Positions 1-8,231 of a DNA stretch of 64,000 nt are shown piece after piece. Position 1 is the first letter of the stretch; the number at the start of each line of letters is the position of its first letter. The notes beneath the pieces were generated by a model. That model saw only the letters and a program-made list of their open reading frames with translations, did no database searches and was not told the origin of the DNA. Origin of the DNA: Paenibacillus sp. JJ-223 (GTDB taxonomy: Bacteria; Bacillota; Bacilli; Paenibacillales; Paenibacillaceae); NCBI RefSeq assembly GCF_927798175.1, contig NZ_CAKMMP010000002.1:124001-188000 (forward strand), written 5' to 3'. The translations under genes and the position numbers were made by a program.

Positions 1-375
1 GTTCCACTGAATCTCATTGCTCTCGCCCTCGCCCGGCTGCTGTTCGCGAAGATATTGGAACAACGGGTCCGCGCCTTCTCCGTTCACTTCCACCTTGGCG
101 AATACCGGGAAATTCACGCCGTAGTTCAGCTGGCAGAACGATGCTGCCTCCTCGCTGCTCCCCGGTTCTTGGCCACCGAACTGATTGCAGGGAAACCCGA
201 GCACGACAAGGCCCTGATCGCGGTAACGATCATATAGCTTTTGCAATTCGCCGTATTGCGGCGTCAGCCCGCATTGGCTGGCCGTGTTGGCGATGAGCAG
301 CACTTTGCCTTTATATTGATCGAGCGACACGTCTTGATTGGCGGTAGTTACCGCTTTGTACGAATATACGGACAT
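1..375 (-). CDS. Glutathione peroxidase family protein (3' end cut off by the window)
   Basis: Thiol-dependent peroxidase that reduces hydrogen peroxide and organic hydroperoxides. The 125 visible residues begin MSVYSYKAVTT and carry the family landmarks: LLIANTASQCGLTPQY around residue 35, where Cys replaces the selenocysteine of animal enzymes, and FPCNQFGGQEPGS near residue 65, which holds the catalytic Gln. The ATG at 375-373 is preceded by GGGAGGAATCGGTC, a strong ribosome-binding site. The family is usually about 160 residues, so roughly 35 C-terminal residues, including the conserved Trp/Asn region, lie outside the window. It is on the same strand as the FhuF-like gene but 142 bases downstream, so co-transcription is uncertain. 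Bacterial members usually take electrons from thioredoxin or a bacillithiol-type system rather than glutathione; that is family knowledge and is not shown here. Confidence 0.93.
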   Translation of the reverse strand, partial: MSVYSYKAVTTANQDVSLDQYKGKVLLIANTASQCGLTPQYGELQKLYDRYRDQGLVVLGFPCNQFGGQEPGSSEEAASFCQLNYGVNFPVFAKVEVNGEGADPLFQYLREQQPGEGESNEIQWN

Positions 376-517
376 GACCGATTCCTCCCATGCTTTTGTA
401 GGTTTCAAAGGCTGTGCCTCCCGCAAGGTTCACGAACGATGCGCTGGCGATACAGCCGATATTTCCATTATAAACCTGTCCCTGCCCAATACCAAATCTG
501 CGAAAACGGTACCCTTA

Positions 518-1345
518 TTACTTATTCGCCGCGAGGATCGCTTCGTAACGTTCCTGCCGCTCCGACTTGCTCAGCTTCGGACAGGTGTAGCAATAATCCT
601 GTCCGTCATAGACGACATGATGCAAACAGCAGGCGGGCTTCATCAGCAGGGTCTGCCCGGGCTGGTAGGGATTCGCAACCTCCACCGGCTTGAAGGACAG
701 GAGGTTTCTTTTCAGCCCCAACACGTCCGGAGGCATGCTGATCACATGCTCGTATCCTTCGATGACCGCTTCGCGTTCCGCCTGTTCAATGGGCATCTGC
801 TGCACCGCCGTTGTGAACCACCTCAGAATGCCCGCCAGCTGCGACCACATTTGGCCCGGTTTGGCCCCTCCGGCTGCTGCCACTCCCTCAATCATCGGAC
901 GCAGCTGCTCGCCGTAGTATGCCGTGAGCACCTCGTTTCGCCATGAGGACTGGGCACATGCTCGATTCCGGGGTTCATCTCCCTCGGCTGCCTGTTGAAC
1001 ATGCGGACGCTCTGTCGCATCCCTAAGGAGGAAGCTTGCTGCCACACGGTCGTTCTTCACTTCAAGCTGCAATTCGATATTGTCCAGCGAAATGTCGAGC
1101 CGCGCATCGCATACGGCTGTCATGTAGTGGATCCCAAGCACAAGCCCCCGCAGCGAATGCGTGAAATAAACGGCCGCCGAACGCAGCGAGTCGGCACGAA
1201 GGTGTTTGTTGAACTCGGCCAGCATTTGCCTGGCTTGAACAGGATCTTTCAACGCGGCCAGGGGCATGCTCCAGACTGGCTGCTCCAACGATGTCACTGC
1301 AATTCGGCCATATTGCTGCAGCCAATCGTAATTGATCGCTCCCAT
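518..1345 (-). CDS. FhuF-like (2Fe-2S) siderophore-iron reductase
   Basis: About 275 residues. The C-terminus has two adjacent Cys, then an 11-residue spacer, then C-x2-C (PACCLHHVVY...DYCYTCP, about residues 235-253). This is the unusual 2Fe-2S motif of FhuF-type ferric-siderophore reductases, which release iron from imported ferrisiderophores in the cytoplasm. The N-terminal part is the helical IucA/IucC-C-terminal-like domain and has no other cofactor motif. I chose the ATG at 1345 because GGGAGG sits at good spacing before it; an in-frame ATG 18 bases upstream overlaps that same ribosome-binding site and is unlikely to be used. The gene follows a Fur-regulated siderophore ATPase gene on the same strand, which fits the proposed role. 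No separate Fur box is visible in its 212-base upstream gap. The substrate siderophore cannot be inferred. Confidence 0.8.
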   Translation of the reverse strand: MGAINYDWLQQYGRIAVTSLEQPVWSMPLAALKDPVQARQMLAEFNKHLRADSLRSAAVYFTHSLRGLVLGIHYMTAVCDARLDISLDNIELQLEVKNDRVAASFLLRDATERPHVQQAAEGDEPRNRACAQSSWRNEVLTAYYGEQLRPMIEGVAAAGGAKPGQMWSQLAGILRWFTTAVQQMPIEQAEREAVIEGYEHVISMPPDVLGLKRNLLSFKPVEVANPYQPGQTLLMKPACCLHHVVYDGQDYCYTCPKLSKSERQERYEAILAANK

Positions 1346-1488
1346 GATCGAAAACCCTCCCATACGAAATTATGTATCGATGTAGATCCAGAATTAACAA
1401 GTTACTTGTTTCAAACGTACATATCCGACATACCCTGATGCCAGATCTCTAGAAATGTACGCTGGCGAACCCTAATCCTGCATAACGC

Positions 1489-1520
1489 GAAAATGAGCCG
1501 TGTGCATGCAGCACAACGGC
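1489..1520 (-). terminator. Possible rho-independent terminator after the siderophore ATPase gene
   Basis: An inverted repeat pairs GCCGTGTGC with GCAC-A-ACGGC with one bulge (1497-1520). On the minus strand it is followed by TCATTTTC, a weak U-tract. It lies between the ATPase stop and the FhuF-like gene and may reduce readthrough. Confidence 0.45.
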
Positions 1521-1557
1521 CCTTATTATGATTCGCCCATTACAGGCGTTGAAATGT

Positions 1558-2439
1558 CTAACTTCCCGCAGCGGTGCGAATGCGCTGTTCCGTTCTTCCT
1601 GCTACATGCAGCATCGATTCATTCGCAACCGGCTGTTCGAATACTTGTTGACGTGCTCCGGCAAGCGCGTACGGCAAGCACAACGGAACGCCCGAGCGCG
1701 GGTCTATAACGATATCTGCTTCAATGTTGAACACTTCGCGCAGCACGTCGGGGTTCATGACTTCAACAGGCGAGCCTGTAGCCACCGCTTTGCCTTTCTT
1801 GATGCCAATCATGTGATGGGCATAACGGGAGGCATGGTTCAGATCATGTACGACCATGACGATGGTACGATTGGCGGTCGTATTCAGCATCTCCAGCAAT
1901 TGAAGCACCTCCAGCTGGTGGGCCATATCAAGGAATGTCGTCGGTTCGTCAAGGAACAGGATATCCGTTTCCTGAGCAAGAGCCATCGCAATCCATGCAC
2001 GTTGGCGCTGTCCTCCGGACAACTGATCGATCGGGCGATCATGAAATTCGTTCATGCCCGTCACTTCGATGGCCCATTCGATCATGCGCTTGTCCTCGGG
2101 ACGCATCGATCCGAAACCTTTTTGATACGGGAAGCGGCCATAAGAAACAAGCTCGGTTACGGTCAGCCCTTCCGGTGCAGTAGGGTTTTGCGGCAAGATC
2201 GCAAGCTGTTTGGCTACCTCGCGCGTAGATTGCTTATGAATGGACTTTCCGTCGAGCAGCACCTGTCCGCCCTTGGGATTCATGATGCGTGCCATCGTTT
2301 TCAGGATTGTCGATTTCCCCGAGCCGTTGGCTCCGACAAGGGCCGTGATCTGGCCTTGGGGGATTTGAATATTCAGGTCCTCAACAATCAGTCTTTCTTC
2401 ATAAGCGATATCCAGCTTGGACGTCTCCAGACGAAACAT
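1558..2439 (-). CDS. Iron-siderophore ABC transporter ATP-binding protein (YusV/FhuC type)
   Basis: Cytoplasmic ATPase that would power a ferric-siderophore importer. All ABC landmarks are present: Walker A GANGSGKST (about residues 36-44), Q-loop in AILPQNPT, signature LSGGQRQR (about 143), Walker B DILFLDEPT (about 162) and the H-loop in VMVVHDLNH. The spacing and overall sequence match FepC/FhuC/YusV ATPases. There are no permease or binding-protein genes beside it, so it is an orphan ATPase. In Bacillus subtilis, YusV is shared by several siderophore importers; an equivalent sharing role is my inference here. The protein is 293 residues, about 20 longer than usual, with a polar C-terminal tail. 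A promoter with a Fur box inside its spacer lies about 120 bases upstream. The FhuF-like gene follows on the same strand. Confidence 0.92.
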   Translation of the reverse strand: MFRLETSKLDIAYEERLIVEDLNIQIPQGQITALVGANGSGKSTILKTMARIMNPKGGQVLLDGKSIHKQSTREVAKQLAILPQNPTAPEGLTVTELVSYGRFPYQKGFGSMRPEDKRMIEWAIEVTGMNEFHDRPIDQLSGGQRQRAWIAMALAQETDILFLDEPTTFLDMAHQLEVLQLLEMLNTTANRTIVMVVHDLNHASRYAHHMIGIKKGKAVATGSPVEVMNPDVLREVFNIEADIVIDPRSGVPLCLPYALAGARQQVFEQPVANESMLHVAGRTEQRIRTAAGS

Positions 2440-2553
2440 GCGATCATCCCTCTCTCATTTATCCGGGTATGTACTTCCGGTTATGGCAACGATAACGTAT
2501 TGGTTGTATGAAAAGATTACCGACTCAGCAAGTTCAAAAAGTTCCTATATCTA

Positions 2554-2583
2554 AAGATACTGATAATCATTATCATTTGTCAA
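2554..2583 (-). promoter_or_regulatory. Promoter with embedded Fur box for the siderophore ATPase gene
   Basis: The minus strand shows TTGACA (2583-2578), an 18-base spacer and TATCTT (2559-2554). The spacer contains TGATAATCATTATCA (2561-2575), a perfect 7-1-7 inverted repeat that equals the Bacillus Fur consensus. Fur bound here would cover the RNA polymerase site, so iron repression is expected. The Fur assignment comes from established consensus; binding has not been tested. Confidence 0.88.
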
Positions 2584-2832
2584 CACCATTTCGCAAATTC
2601 ATTGGGTATGGAATGCAGTATTTTGCAAGATGGACATATTTCGAAAGGAAATACATCGCATTGGAAGACCGTATTTCAGTAAATTGCACAAGAGATGCCT
2701 GCTGATGAATGCTGCTGCGCCAGCTTCCCAAGACCGTACCGCGCCGGATACATCTCCAATCAGATCGCTGCAACGACATTATATATGCTCTTCAGGCCAT
2801 TACGAATTCATGGAATTTCGGCCAAACCTACG

Positions 2833-2870
2833 AAAAAAAGGCGAGAGTCCATACACTGGCTTCTCTCACC
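2833..2870 (-). terminator. Rho-independent terminator of the tubulin/GTPase/vWA operon
   Basis: On the minus strand, GGTGAGAG (2870-2863) pairs with CTCTCGCC (2847-2840) across a 15-base loop. Seven T residues follow (2839-2833). It lies just past the stop of the last gene of the operon and isolates it from the Fur-controlled gene downstream. Confidence 0.75.
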
Positions 2871-2916
2871 CTTGTTTTGTTGATATGCTTTTCCCTGAAA
2901 TGGGTCTGTTACCGAG

Positions 2917-5900
2917 CTACAACTTGGGTTCAGGGATCAGGTTAATCACAAGCGCGCCGCTTTGCACGCTGGCAATGTTCGCTGCCTCGATTCCCTCGGG
3001 AATGCGCACCTTCTGGCCGAACGGATAAAGCCGATCCATGTCCGCTTCCGTCAGGTTCTCCAAAGAGGGGGCACTCGATCCCGTTGAACCGTCTATTGCC
3101 GACTGCTGATCTGACGTGCCATTCGTTGAACCTGTGCCAGCACTCGTTCCGTTTTCTCCAGCCTGTCCGTCTGTCCCACGCGACGATGCGTCAGGAGACT
3201 GGGTTGAAGACGAATCGGGCGATGAGGCACCATTCTCTTCTCCTTGACTCAGATCTGGTGCAGAGCTCTCACTCTGTACACCGCTGCCTTCATTGGTCGA
3301 TCCTTCGGAACTGTCATGGGTATCGTCATTCCCGGATGGGTCAACTGAAGAACCAGCCGCACCGTCGCCTGCAGTTGAACCCTCTGGTTGCCCTTCCGTG
3401 GTCAGGCTCTCCCACGCTCCGGCAGCATCAAGTTCCTCTACGCTGCCATCCTTCATGTTCAACTCCAGCGAATCGGACTGCAGCGTATCCCCGCCTGTCT
3501 CCGTGCGGAAACGGATCACCAATTGCGACGAGGCTTCCGCACTCCCGCCGGAGCCGCCCGGAATAACATAGGCCACCTGCTCGGGCAGCTGCACTTCCGG
3601 CTCGCTCGTAACATCGGGCTCCTGCACGGACGGCGGAGAAGCCGCCGGCGCTTCCGAATCTTTGCCCATCCATGCCAAGGCTGCTCCCGCAATGCCGGCA
3701 ACCAGAATGACGATGAACGATGCCAAGAACAGGTTCTTTCTCTTGCCTGTCAGTATGCGAACCAGCGGTGAGGCGAGCTCCGATTTGGCCCGGTCATACG
3801 TCGGTTTCATGGTCTTGTCTGCCCTTGCATAATACGGCTTGAAGGCAGATTTCGATTTGAAGGCATCCCGATCATGGGTTTTGAAATAATCCACGACCGC
3901 ATCCGAGTAAGCCTTGGCTGCTTGCTGCCCTCGCATGAAGAGCCGCTGGCGTCCCGACCATTCCATGAATTGGTATAACACGTCCTTGCTGCCGACATGG
4001 CTGCGGACGAAATCCAGCAGTCCGGCATAGTCCAGCCTGCTTCCGTTCCCTCCCCGATAAAAGGCAAGGGGCAGCGCCTCAAAGGACTTGCTTCCCGGCT
4101 GCAGCCGCATTTCGGCGGCCAACCAGCCGCGCGTCCAACGCTGCATTTCGTTCCGCTCCGCCAAAGAGAGGGACTCCAGCCTCGCCTCGTCCTGATCCTC
4201 TCCGCTTAGCCAAGCTCTCGCGGCCAGCATGACATTGATGCGGGCCGTTACGTCGGCTCCCTGTCTCGCAGCCCAATCCCGCACTTCGTTCTCGTGCAGC
4301 AGAATATCAATGCTCAGCAGCTGCTCCCTGGCGACCCGGCCCAAATCGAGATCCTGAATGAGGAAAAGATTAATGACATAAGCCAGCTTATCTGCCAACC
4401 GGGTCAATTGCTCCTGATAATCGGGCGGCGCTGCTCGTTCGGACAAGCTGCCCCGACTTGCAAATCCTTGGGTCCGCGCCTCGGATTGACCGATTTTGGC
4501 GGTGATGGCTGAACCGGCTGCGGCCTTTGGCATGCGGTCCAGCAAACTGACCTGCTTCAGCGCTTCATTTGCAGCCTCGACCGGATCAGGTGCCGAAAAC
4601 AGACGCTCACGCAGTTCCTCGGCAGTCCGCTCCAGCAAGAAGCCGTCGTGAACGGCTGCAGGGTGCTCTGTTACCCAGCGCTGGAAGACCTTTGTAGTAT
4701 CTGCAGCCGTCTCGGCCCGTTTCAACTGTTGTTCCAAATAGGGCTCGAACAACAGCTTCGATAGCGACGGATTACCCAGCACCTTCCCGAAAAAAGCCAT
4801 ATGCAGACCCGGTTCACGATCCAGCAAGGCATATAGCTCTTGGACGGCGCGCATACGTTTGCGCCCACGGGCGTTGTTGATGCCGTATACGAAATAGTCG
4901 ACGATGCGCGACTGGACCGCTTGAGAAGCAATGCTGAAATATTCGCCGATCCGCGCAGCGACCGCTTCCTCGGGAACCTGTTCCCGTTTGACGCCGTCCA
5001 GCTCGCGGCCGAGAAGCGCCAGAAACAGTTCATTGAGCCGCGCACGCTGCAGCGTCCCGCCTTCAGGTTTCAGATACGTGAGCAACCCGCCCAGCACGCC
5101 GCTCTTGTTATCCAGCACATCCAGGGAATCGATGCCCTGTTCAAGCCGGTAAAATTGCGCTAATTCGCCATAAGCCTCAATCGACAGCTCGCGGCCAGGC
5201 TCCATGTTGGCGAGCATTTCGTCCGCGAACGTATAAAAGCCTTCCGCGGCTGCTCTCCCTTCCGGCTGGAGCAATGACCAAGCATAGGTCATGTACGGCA
5301 GTTGGGCTGTCGACAGGTCGGCATGGGTCACCCTGCCGGACATCAAATCGAACGTAAAGTCCTTCTCCGTATTGCGATCCTTCGGACGAAGCGTGCCCCG
5401 TTCCACGAACTGCAGATGGATGCCTTTCTTCGCCTGTGGTTCCTTCGCGTACGTCATGAATCCCAGCTGCCTGCGGTAAGCATAAGGCAAAGCGGCATAC
5501 AGCAAACGCAGCAGCTTCCGGGCGCCGTCCGTTATCTCTTCGGCAGGCAAATCCAGTGCTACGTATACTTTGCGGCGCGTCGCCACCGCCTGCATGACGG
5601 CGTACAGCATACGCTTGAACAGCGCTTCGCTCATCTTCAGCGACTCCAGAACCGCTTCAGGAGACGGAGAGCCCTCTTCGGCAGACAATGACGGGGCTGC
5701 AGGCAAAGCGTCCAGCGAAGGCAATATTGTGCCTTGCTCGATGTCATATGACGTGGCGAAGGCGGTGTCCAGCCAACCGCCCTGTTTCATCTGCTGCTCC
5801 GCGCGGACGGCAGGCAGGACATAGTTATGGGCAAAAAAAGCGCTGCGCAGGCCGGTAAAATCGGCAGCCTGGTAGACGTTCTGCCCGAGGAGCGTCTCGC

Positions 5901-6144
5901 CGTTCTCCAGGCGGACCAGGTGGATGGACGGCGGAAACTTGCTGCCGTCCTTCTCTCCCCGGCCCGTCAGTTCAGCGGGAGCATCGTAGACGCAGTAAGG
6001 ATGAAGCACTTTTTTGATGTAAGCAGGGTCCAATCCCGGCGATGCCGCAACCGTATCGAATCCTTCCGTGGTGCGAAACACCCCTCTCCGCTCCCTCGTG
6101 TACATCTGCTGTTCGATCGGCGGGGTTTGGGAAGAAGGCATCAT
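2917..6144 (-). CDS. Large membrane protein resembling GTPase-associated protein 1 (GAP1-N2-like)
   Basis: A 1075-residue protein. The N-terminus (IEQQMYTRERRGVFRTTEGFDTVAASPGL...) and the following 200 residues resemble, from memory, the GAP1-N2 family, which occurs next to GTPase genes. The long helical middle (about 350-800) has no motif I recognise. One membrane segment is clear at about 803-827 (FLASFIVILVAGIAGAALAW), preceded by KRK, so the N-terminal 800 residues should be cytoplasmic and the C-terminal 250 outside. The outer part contains a long Ser/Gly/Glu/Asp/Thr-rich low-complexity stretch (about 890-1025) and ends in a short hydrophobic module. The start ATG overlaps the stop of the GTPase gene as ATGA, so the two are translationally coupled. 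The catalytic role is unknown; acting on or with the adjacent GTPase is inferred from context. Confidence 0.75.
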   Translation of the reverse strand: MMPSSQTPPIEQQMYTRERRGVFRTTEGFDTVAASPGLDPAYIKKVLHPYCVYDAPAELTGRGEKDGSKFPPSIHLVRLENGETLLGQNVYQAADFTGLRSAFFAHNYVLPAVRAEQQMKQGGWLDTAFATSYDIEQGTILPSLDALPAAPSLSAEEGSPSPEAVLESLKMSEALFKRMLYAVMQAVATRRKVYVALDLPAEEITDGARKLLRLLYAALPYAYRRQLGFMTYAKEPQAKKGIHLQFVERGTLRPKDRNTEKDFTFDLMSGRVTHADLSTAQLPYMTYAWSLLQPEGRAAAEGFYTFADEMLANMEPGRELSIEAYGELAQFYRLEQGIDSLDVLDNKSGVLGGLLTYLKPEGGTLQRARLNELFLALLGRELDGVKREQVPEEAVAARIGEYFSIASQAVQSRIVDYFVYGINNARGRKRMRAVQELYALLDREPGLHMAFFGKVLGNPSLSKLLFEPYLEQQLKRAETAADTTKVFQRWVTEHPAAVHDGFLLERTAEELRERLFSAPDPVEAANEALKQVSLLDRMPKAAAGSAITAKIGQSEARTQGFASRGSLSERAAPPDYQEQLTRLADKLAYVINLFLIQDLDLGRVAREQLLSIDILLHENEVRDWAARQGADVTARINVMLAARAWLSGEDQDEARLESLSLAERNEMQRWTRGWLAAEMRLQPGSKSFEALPLAFYRGGNGSRLDYAGLLDFVRSHVGSKDVLYQFMEWSGRQRLFMRGQQAAKAYSDAVVDYFKTHDRDAFKSKSAFKPYYARADKTMKPTYDRAKSELASPLVRILTGKRKNLFLASFIVILVAGIAGAALAWMGKDSEAPAASPPSVQEPDVTSEPEVQLPEQVAYVIPGGSGGSAEASSQLVIRFRTETGGDTLQSDSLELNMKDGSVEELDAAGAWESLTTEGQPEGSTAGDGAAGSSVDPSGNDDTHDSSEGSTNEGSGVQSESSAPDLSQGEENGASSPDSSSTQSPDASSRGTDGQAGENGTSAGTGSTNGTSDQQSAIDGSTGSSAPSLENLTEADMDRLYPFGQKVRIPEGIEAANIASVQSGALVINLIPEPKL

Positions 6145-7400
6145 TCCACTCTCCCCTCAATATACTTCAGCTTGTACAACAGCCACAGGAACGGCTCGTC
6201 CACGCGGATCGGACTGACGACGCCCTGCAGTTTCATGTTGACCGGATTGCTGCCCAATGCGGAAACGGCGAAATAGGCCGTATTTTTGAAATACACGTCC
6301 ATCGTGCCTTTGAACGGCCGGTCCACCTTCTCCACGAAGCGGCGGATCTCTCCGTCGATGTTCTCGAACTCGGTCAGGTTGAAATAGTCGCGGTGCACCA
6401 TGTTGCGGAACACGTTGCTGTTCGATTTGATATAATCGCCATCCTCGTCCTTGAGGGAATGCAGCATATCGCTTTTGGTCAACACGACGGCCGTCGGGAT
6501 ATCGGTTTTGGCCTTGTCCTGGTACGCGATGAAATCACCGAACAGCGTCAGCACCACGTCGCGCGGCTCGTCGTATCTTGGCGTCCATTCGCCCGGCTCG
6601 TTGCCGAGATTAATGCGGATTTTGTCCCGGATGGAACGAATCTGAAGCGGATCTACCATGAACAGGATGCCAGCGGAATTTTTGATGTGCTGCCCGTGCA
6701 AACCGAGATAGTCCTGCTCCACCATGCCTTCGCCGGCCACGTCGAAGAATACCAGCGTCAGCGGAGCCTTGTCCTCGTCCTTGAAGACGAATTGGAAAAT
6801 GAACGGCTCCTGCAGCTTCTCCTTCTGCGTCGAATCAAGCAGGTCCCCGCGTTCAAACAACGGCTCTTCGTAGTCGGCGCGGAACCTGCGGCTGATCTCC
6901 GCATTCAGCGGCATGCACGCGGCATCGAAATGGTCTGCCGTGTAGTGCTGGAGCGTATGGATCAGTGACGTCATGTAGACCGACTTGCCGACCTGCGACG
7001 CGCCGATAATGGAAATAATGTTGCTTGGCGCTTTGCCTGCCGTCACCGGCAGCTCATTGTGACACTGCGGGCATAGCCTGCGTCTCGTTACCACGCCGTA
7101 ACGATCATTCAAGCCCATGATGATGTTGTCCGAGTAAATGCGATGCTCTTCCGGCACGTCATGGGGGGCCAATACGGCCTCCATTTCGAATACGGTATCC
7201 AATCCAAAACGTTCGCGGTAGCGATTCAGCTTGGCGTCTTCCCCAAGCGCATAATCTTCATCGTCGTCGCGATGATGCGCGGCCCGGAACACGACCTCTT
7301 CCGGCGAAAATTTGCTGAAGCAATACGGACAGACGATATCGTAAAACAACGGACGTTCCTCCGGCTGCTGCCTTTTCAAAAACCGGCTAAAAAAACTCAT
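6141..7400 (-). CDS. Zinc-ribbon GTPase of the tubulin/vWA operon (DO-GTPase-like)
   Basis: 419 residues. The N-terminal region carries two CxxC knuckles, CPYC (about 23) and CPQC (about 110), predicted to bind zinc. A GTPase domain follows: P-loop GASQVGKS (about 131-138), Walker B/G3-like FFDVAGEG (about 217) and a G4-like TKSD (about 306) that suggests guanine specificity. The insert between the Cys pairs is rich in charged residues. It belongs to the P-loop TRAFAC-like GTPases that accompany GAP1-type proteins; the subfamily name is from memory. The start at 7400 follows AAGGGGGAGAGACT; an upstream in-frame ATG at 7475 lacks such a site. It is coupled to the following gene by a 4-base overlap. 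There is no membrane segment, so it is cytoplasmic and may be recruited by membrane partners. Confidence 0.8.
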   Translation of the reverse strand: MSFFSRFLKRQQPEERPLFYDIVCPYCFSKFSPEEVVFRAAHHRDDDEDYALGEDAKLNRYRERFGLDTVFEMEAVLAPHDVPEEHRIYSDNIIMGLNDRYGVVTRRRLCPQCHNELPVTAGKAPSNIISIIGASQVGKSVYMTSLIHTLQHYTADHFDAACMPLNAEISRRFRADYEEPLFERGDLLDSTQKEKLQEPFIFQFVFKDEDKAPLTLVFFDVAGEGMVEQDYLGLHGQHIKNSAGILFMVDPLQIRSIRDKIRINLGNEPGEWTPRYDEPRDVVLTLFGDFIAYQDKAKTDIPTAVVLTKSDMLHSLKDEDGDYIKSNSNVFRNMVHRDYFNLTEFENIDGEIRRFVEKVDRPFKGTMDVYFKNTAYFAVSALGSNPVNMKLQGVVSPIRVDEPFLWLLYKLKYIEGRVE

Positions 7401-7562
7401 AGTCTCTCCCCCTTCCCTGATCAGCGCAAAAAGATGATGCCTATTGCTTGAAACGTCAAAATGGTAAAAATTCATTCCGATGTATATAAGTTCGGCCGAA
7501 AGTGCTGATTACATCAACCTCGAATGCGTCCCAAACCACTCTCTTCTTCGAAACATGCAATG

Positions 7563-8210
7563 CTAATCGGATATAAGCCGGTACACCGCACCGTACTTCG
7601 GACCGTCCGTAAAAAACAAGCGGACGTAATCATCCTTGGCCACCTCGACGGCCGGCAATTCGGTTCGTCCCGGCGCAAAGTCGCTGAGGAACGGGTACAC
7701 CGTCCCGTCCTCCTTGTTCAACGGCACGCCGCCTGGCTTTCGCACATAGCAGAGCGCCTCCTTCGGCACGGGGACCTCGGCCGTAACGGTCATCCACACG
7801 CTTTTCCGTTTCTGGAACAAGCCTTTTTTATATCGGATCGAAAAGCGGATATCCGCCTTGCGGCTGCTTGCGAGCACGGTATTGTCTCCATCCTGCTGAC
7901 GGAGCAGCACCGGGCCGTCCTCGTCCATGCCGCAGGCATGGACCGTGTAGCGAATAGCGCCGAACCCCGTGATCCGATCCACGTATCCGTTGCTTGCTTT
8001 ATATTCCTCTCTGGTGTACAGCTTGAGCTTACCCTGCGTCGTTTCACCCCCGACATGGTCTTTGCTGACCAGCTCCAGCTCCGATCTTTCAACATACACG
8101 GCTTCGATGCCTTCCGGCCACAACCAGCGAAGCGTGCAATGGTCTTCGTCCATCGCAAGGGTCAACTTGCGAATGACCGGTCCCGATGAGTCCGTATCCA
8201 TAACTCGCAT
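7563..8210 (-). CDS. Small beta-rich hypothetical protein of the tubulin/GTPase/vWA operon
   Basis: 215 residues with alternating hydrophobic strands and no signal peptide, membrane segment or catalytic motif. Phrases such as CTLRWLWPEGIEAVYVER and IRYTVHACG suggest fibronectin-III-like or other beta-sandwich modules; two may be present (about 12-95 and 105-212). This would suit an adaptor that binds another member of the operon. A GGGAGG ribosome-binding site lies 10 bases before the ATG, and the gene begins 21 bases after the stop of the membrane vWA gene. The 162-base gap to the GTPase gene holds no obvious signal. I do not recognise a named family. Confidence 0.6.
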   Translation of the reverse strand: MRVMDTDSSGPVIRKLTLAMDEDHCTLRWLWPEGIEAVYVERSELELVSKDHVGGETTQGKLKLYTREEYKASNGYVDRITGFGAIRYTVHACGMDEDGPVLLRQQDGDNTVLASSRKADIRFSIRYKKGLFQKRKSVWMTVTAEVPVPKEALCYVRKPGGVPLNKEDGTVYPFLSDFAPGRTELPAVEVAKDDYVRLFFTDGPKYGAVYRLISD

Positions 8211-8231
8211 GATCCGATGACCTCCCGATGT

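Noticed and set aside
2508..2945. Small plus-strand ORFs in the 2440-2916 gap
   Set aside because: They overlap the Fur promoter and the operon terminator and have no ribosome-binding sites or motifs.
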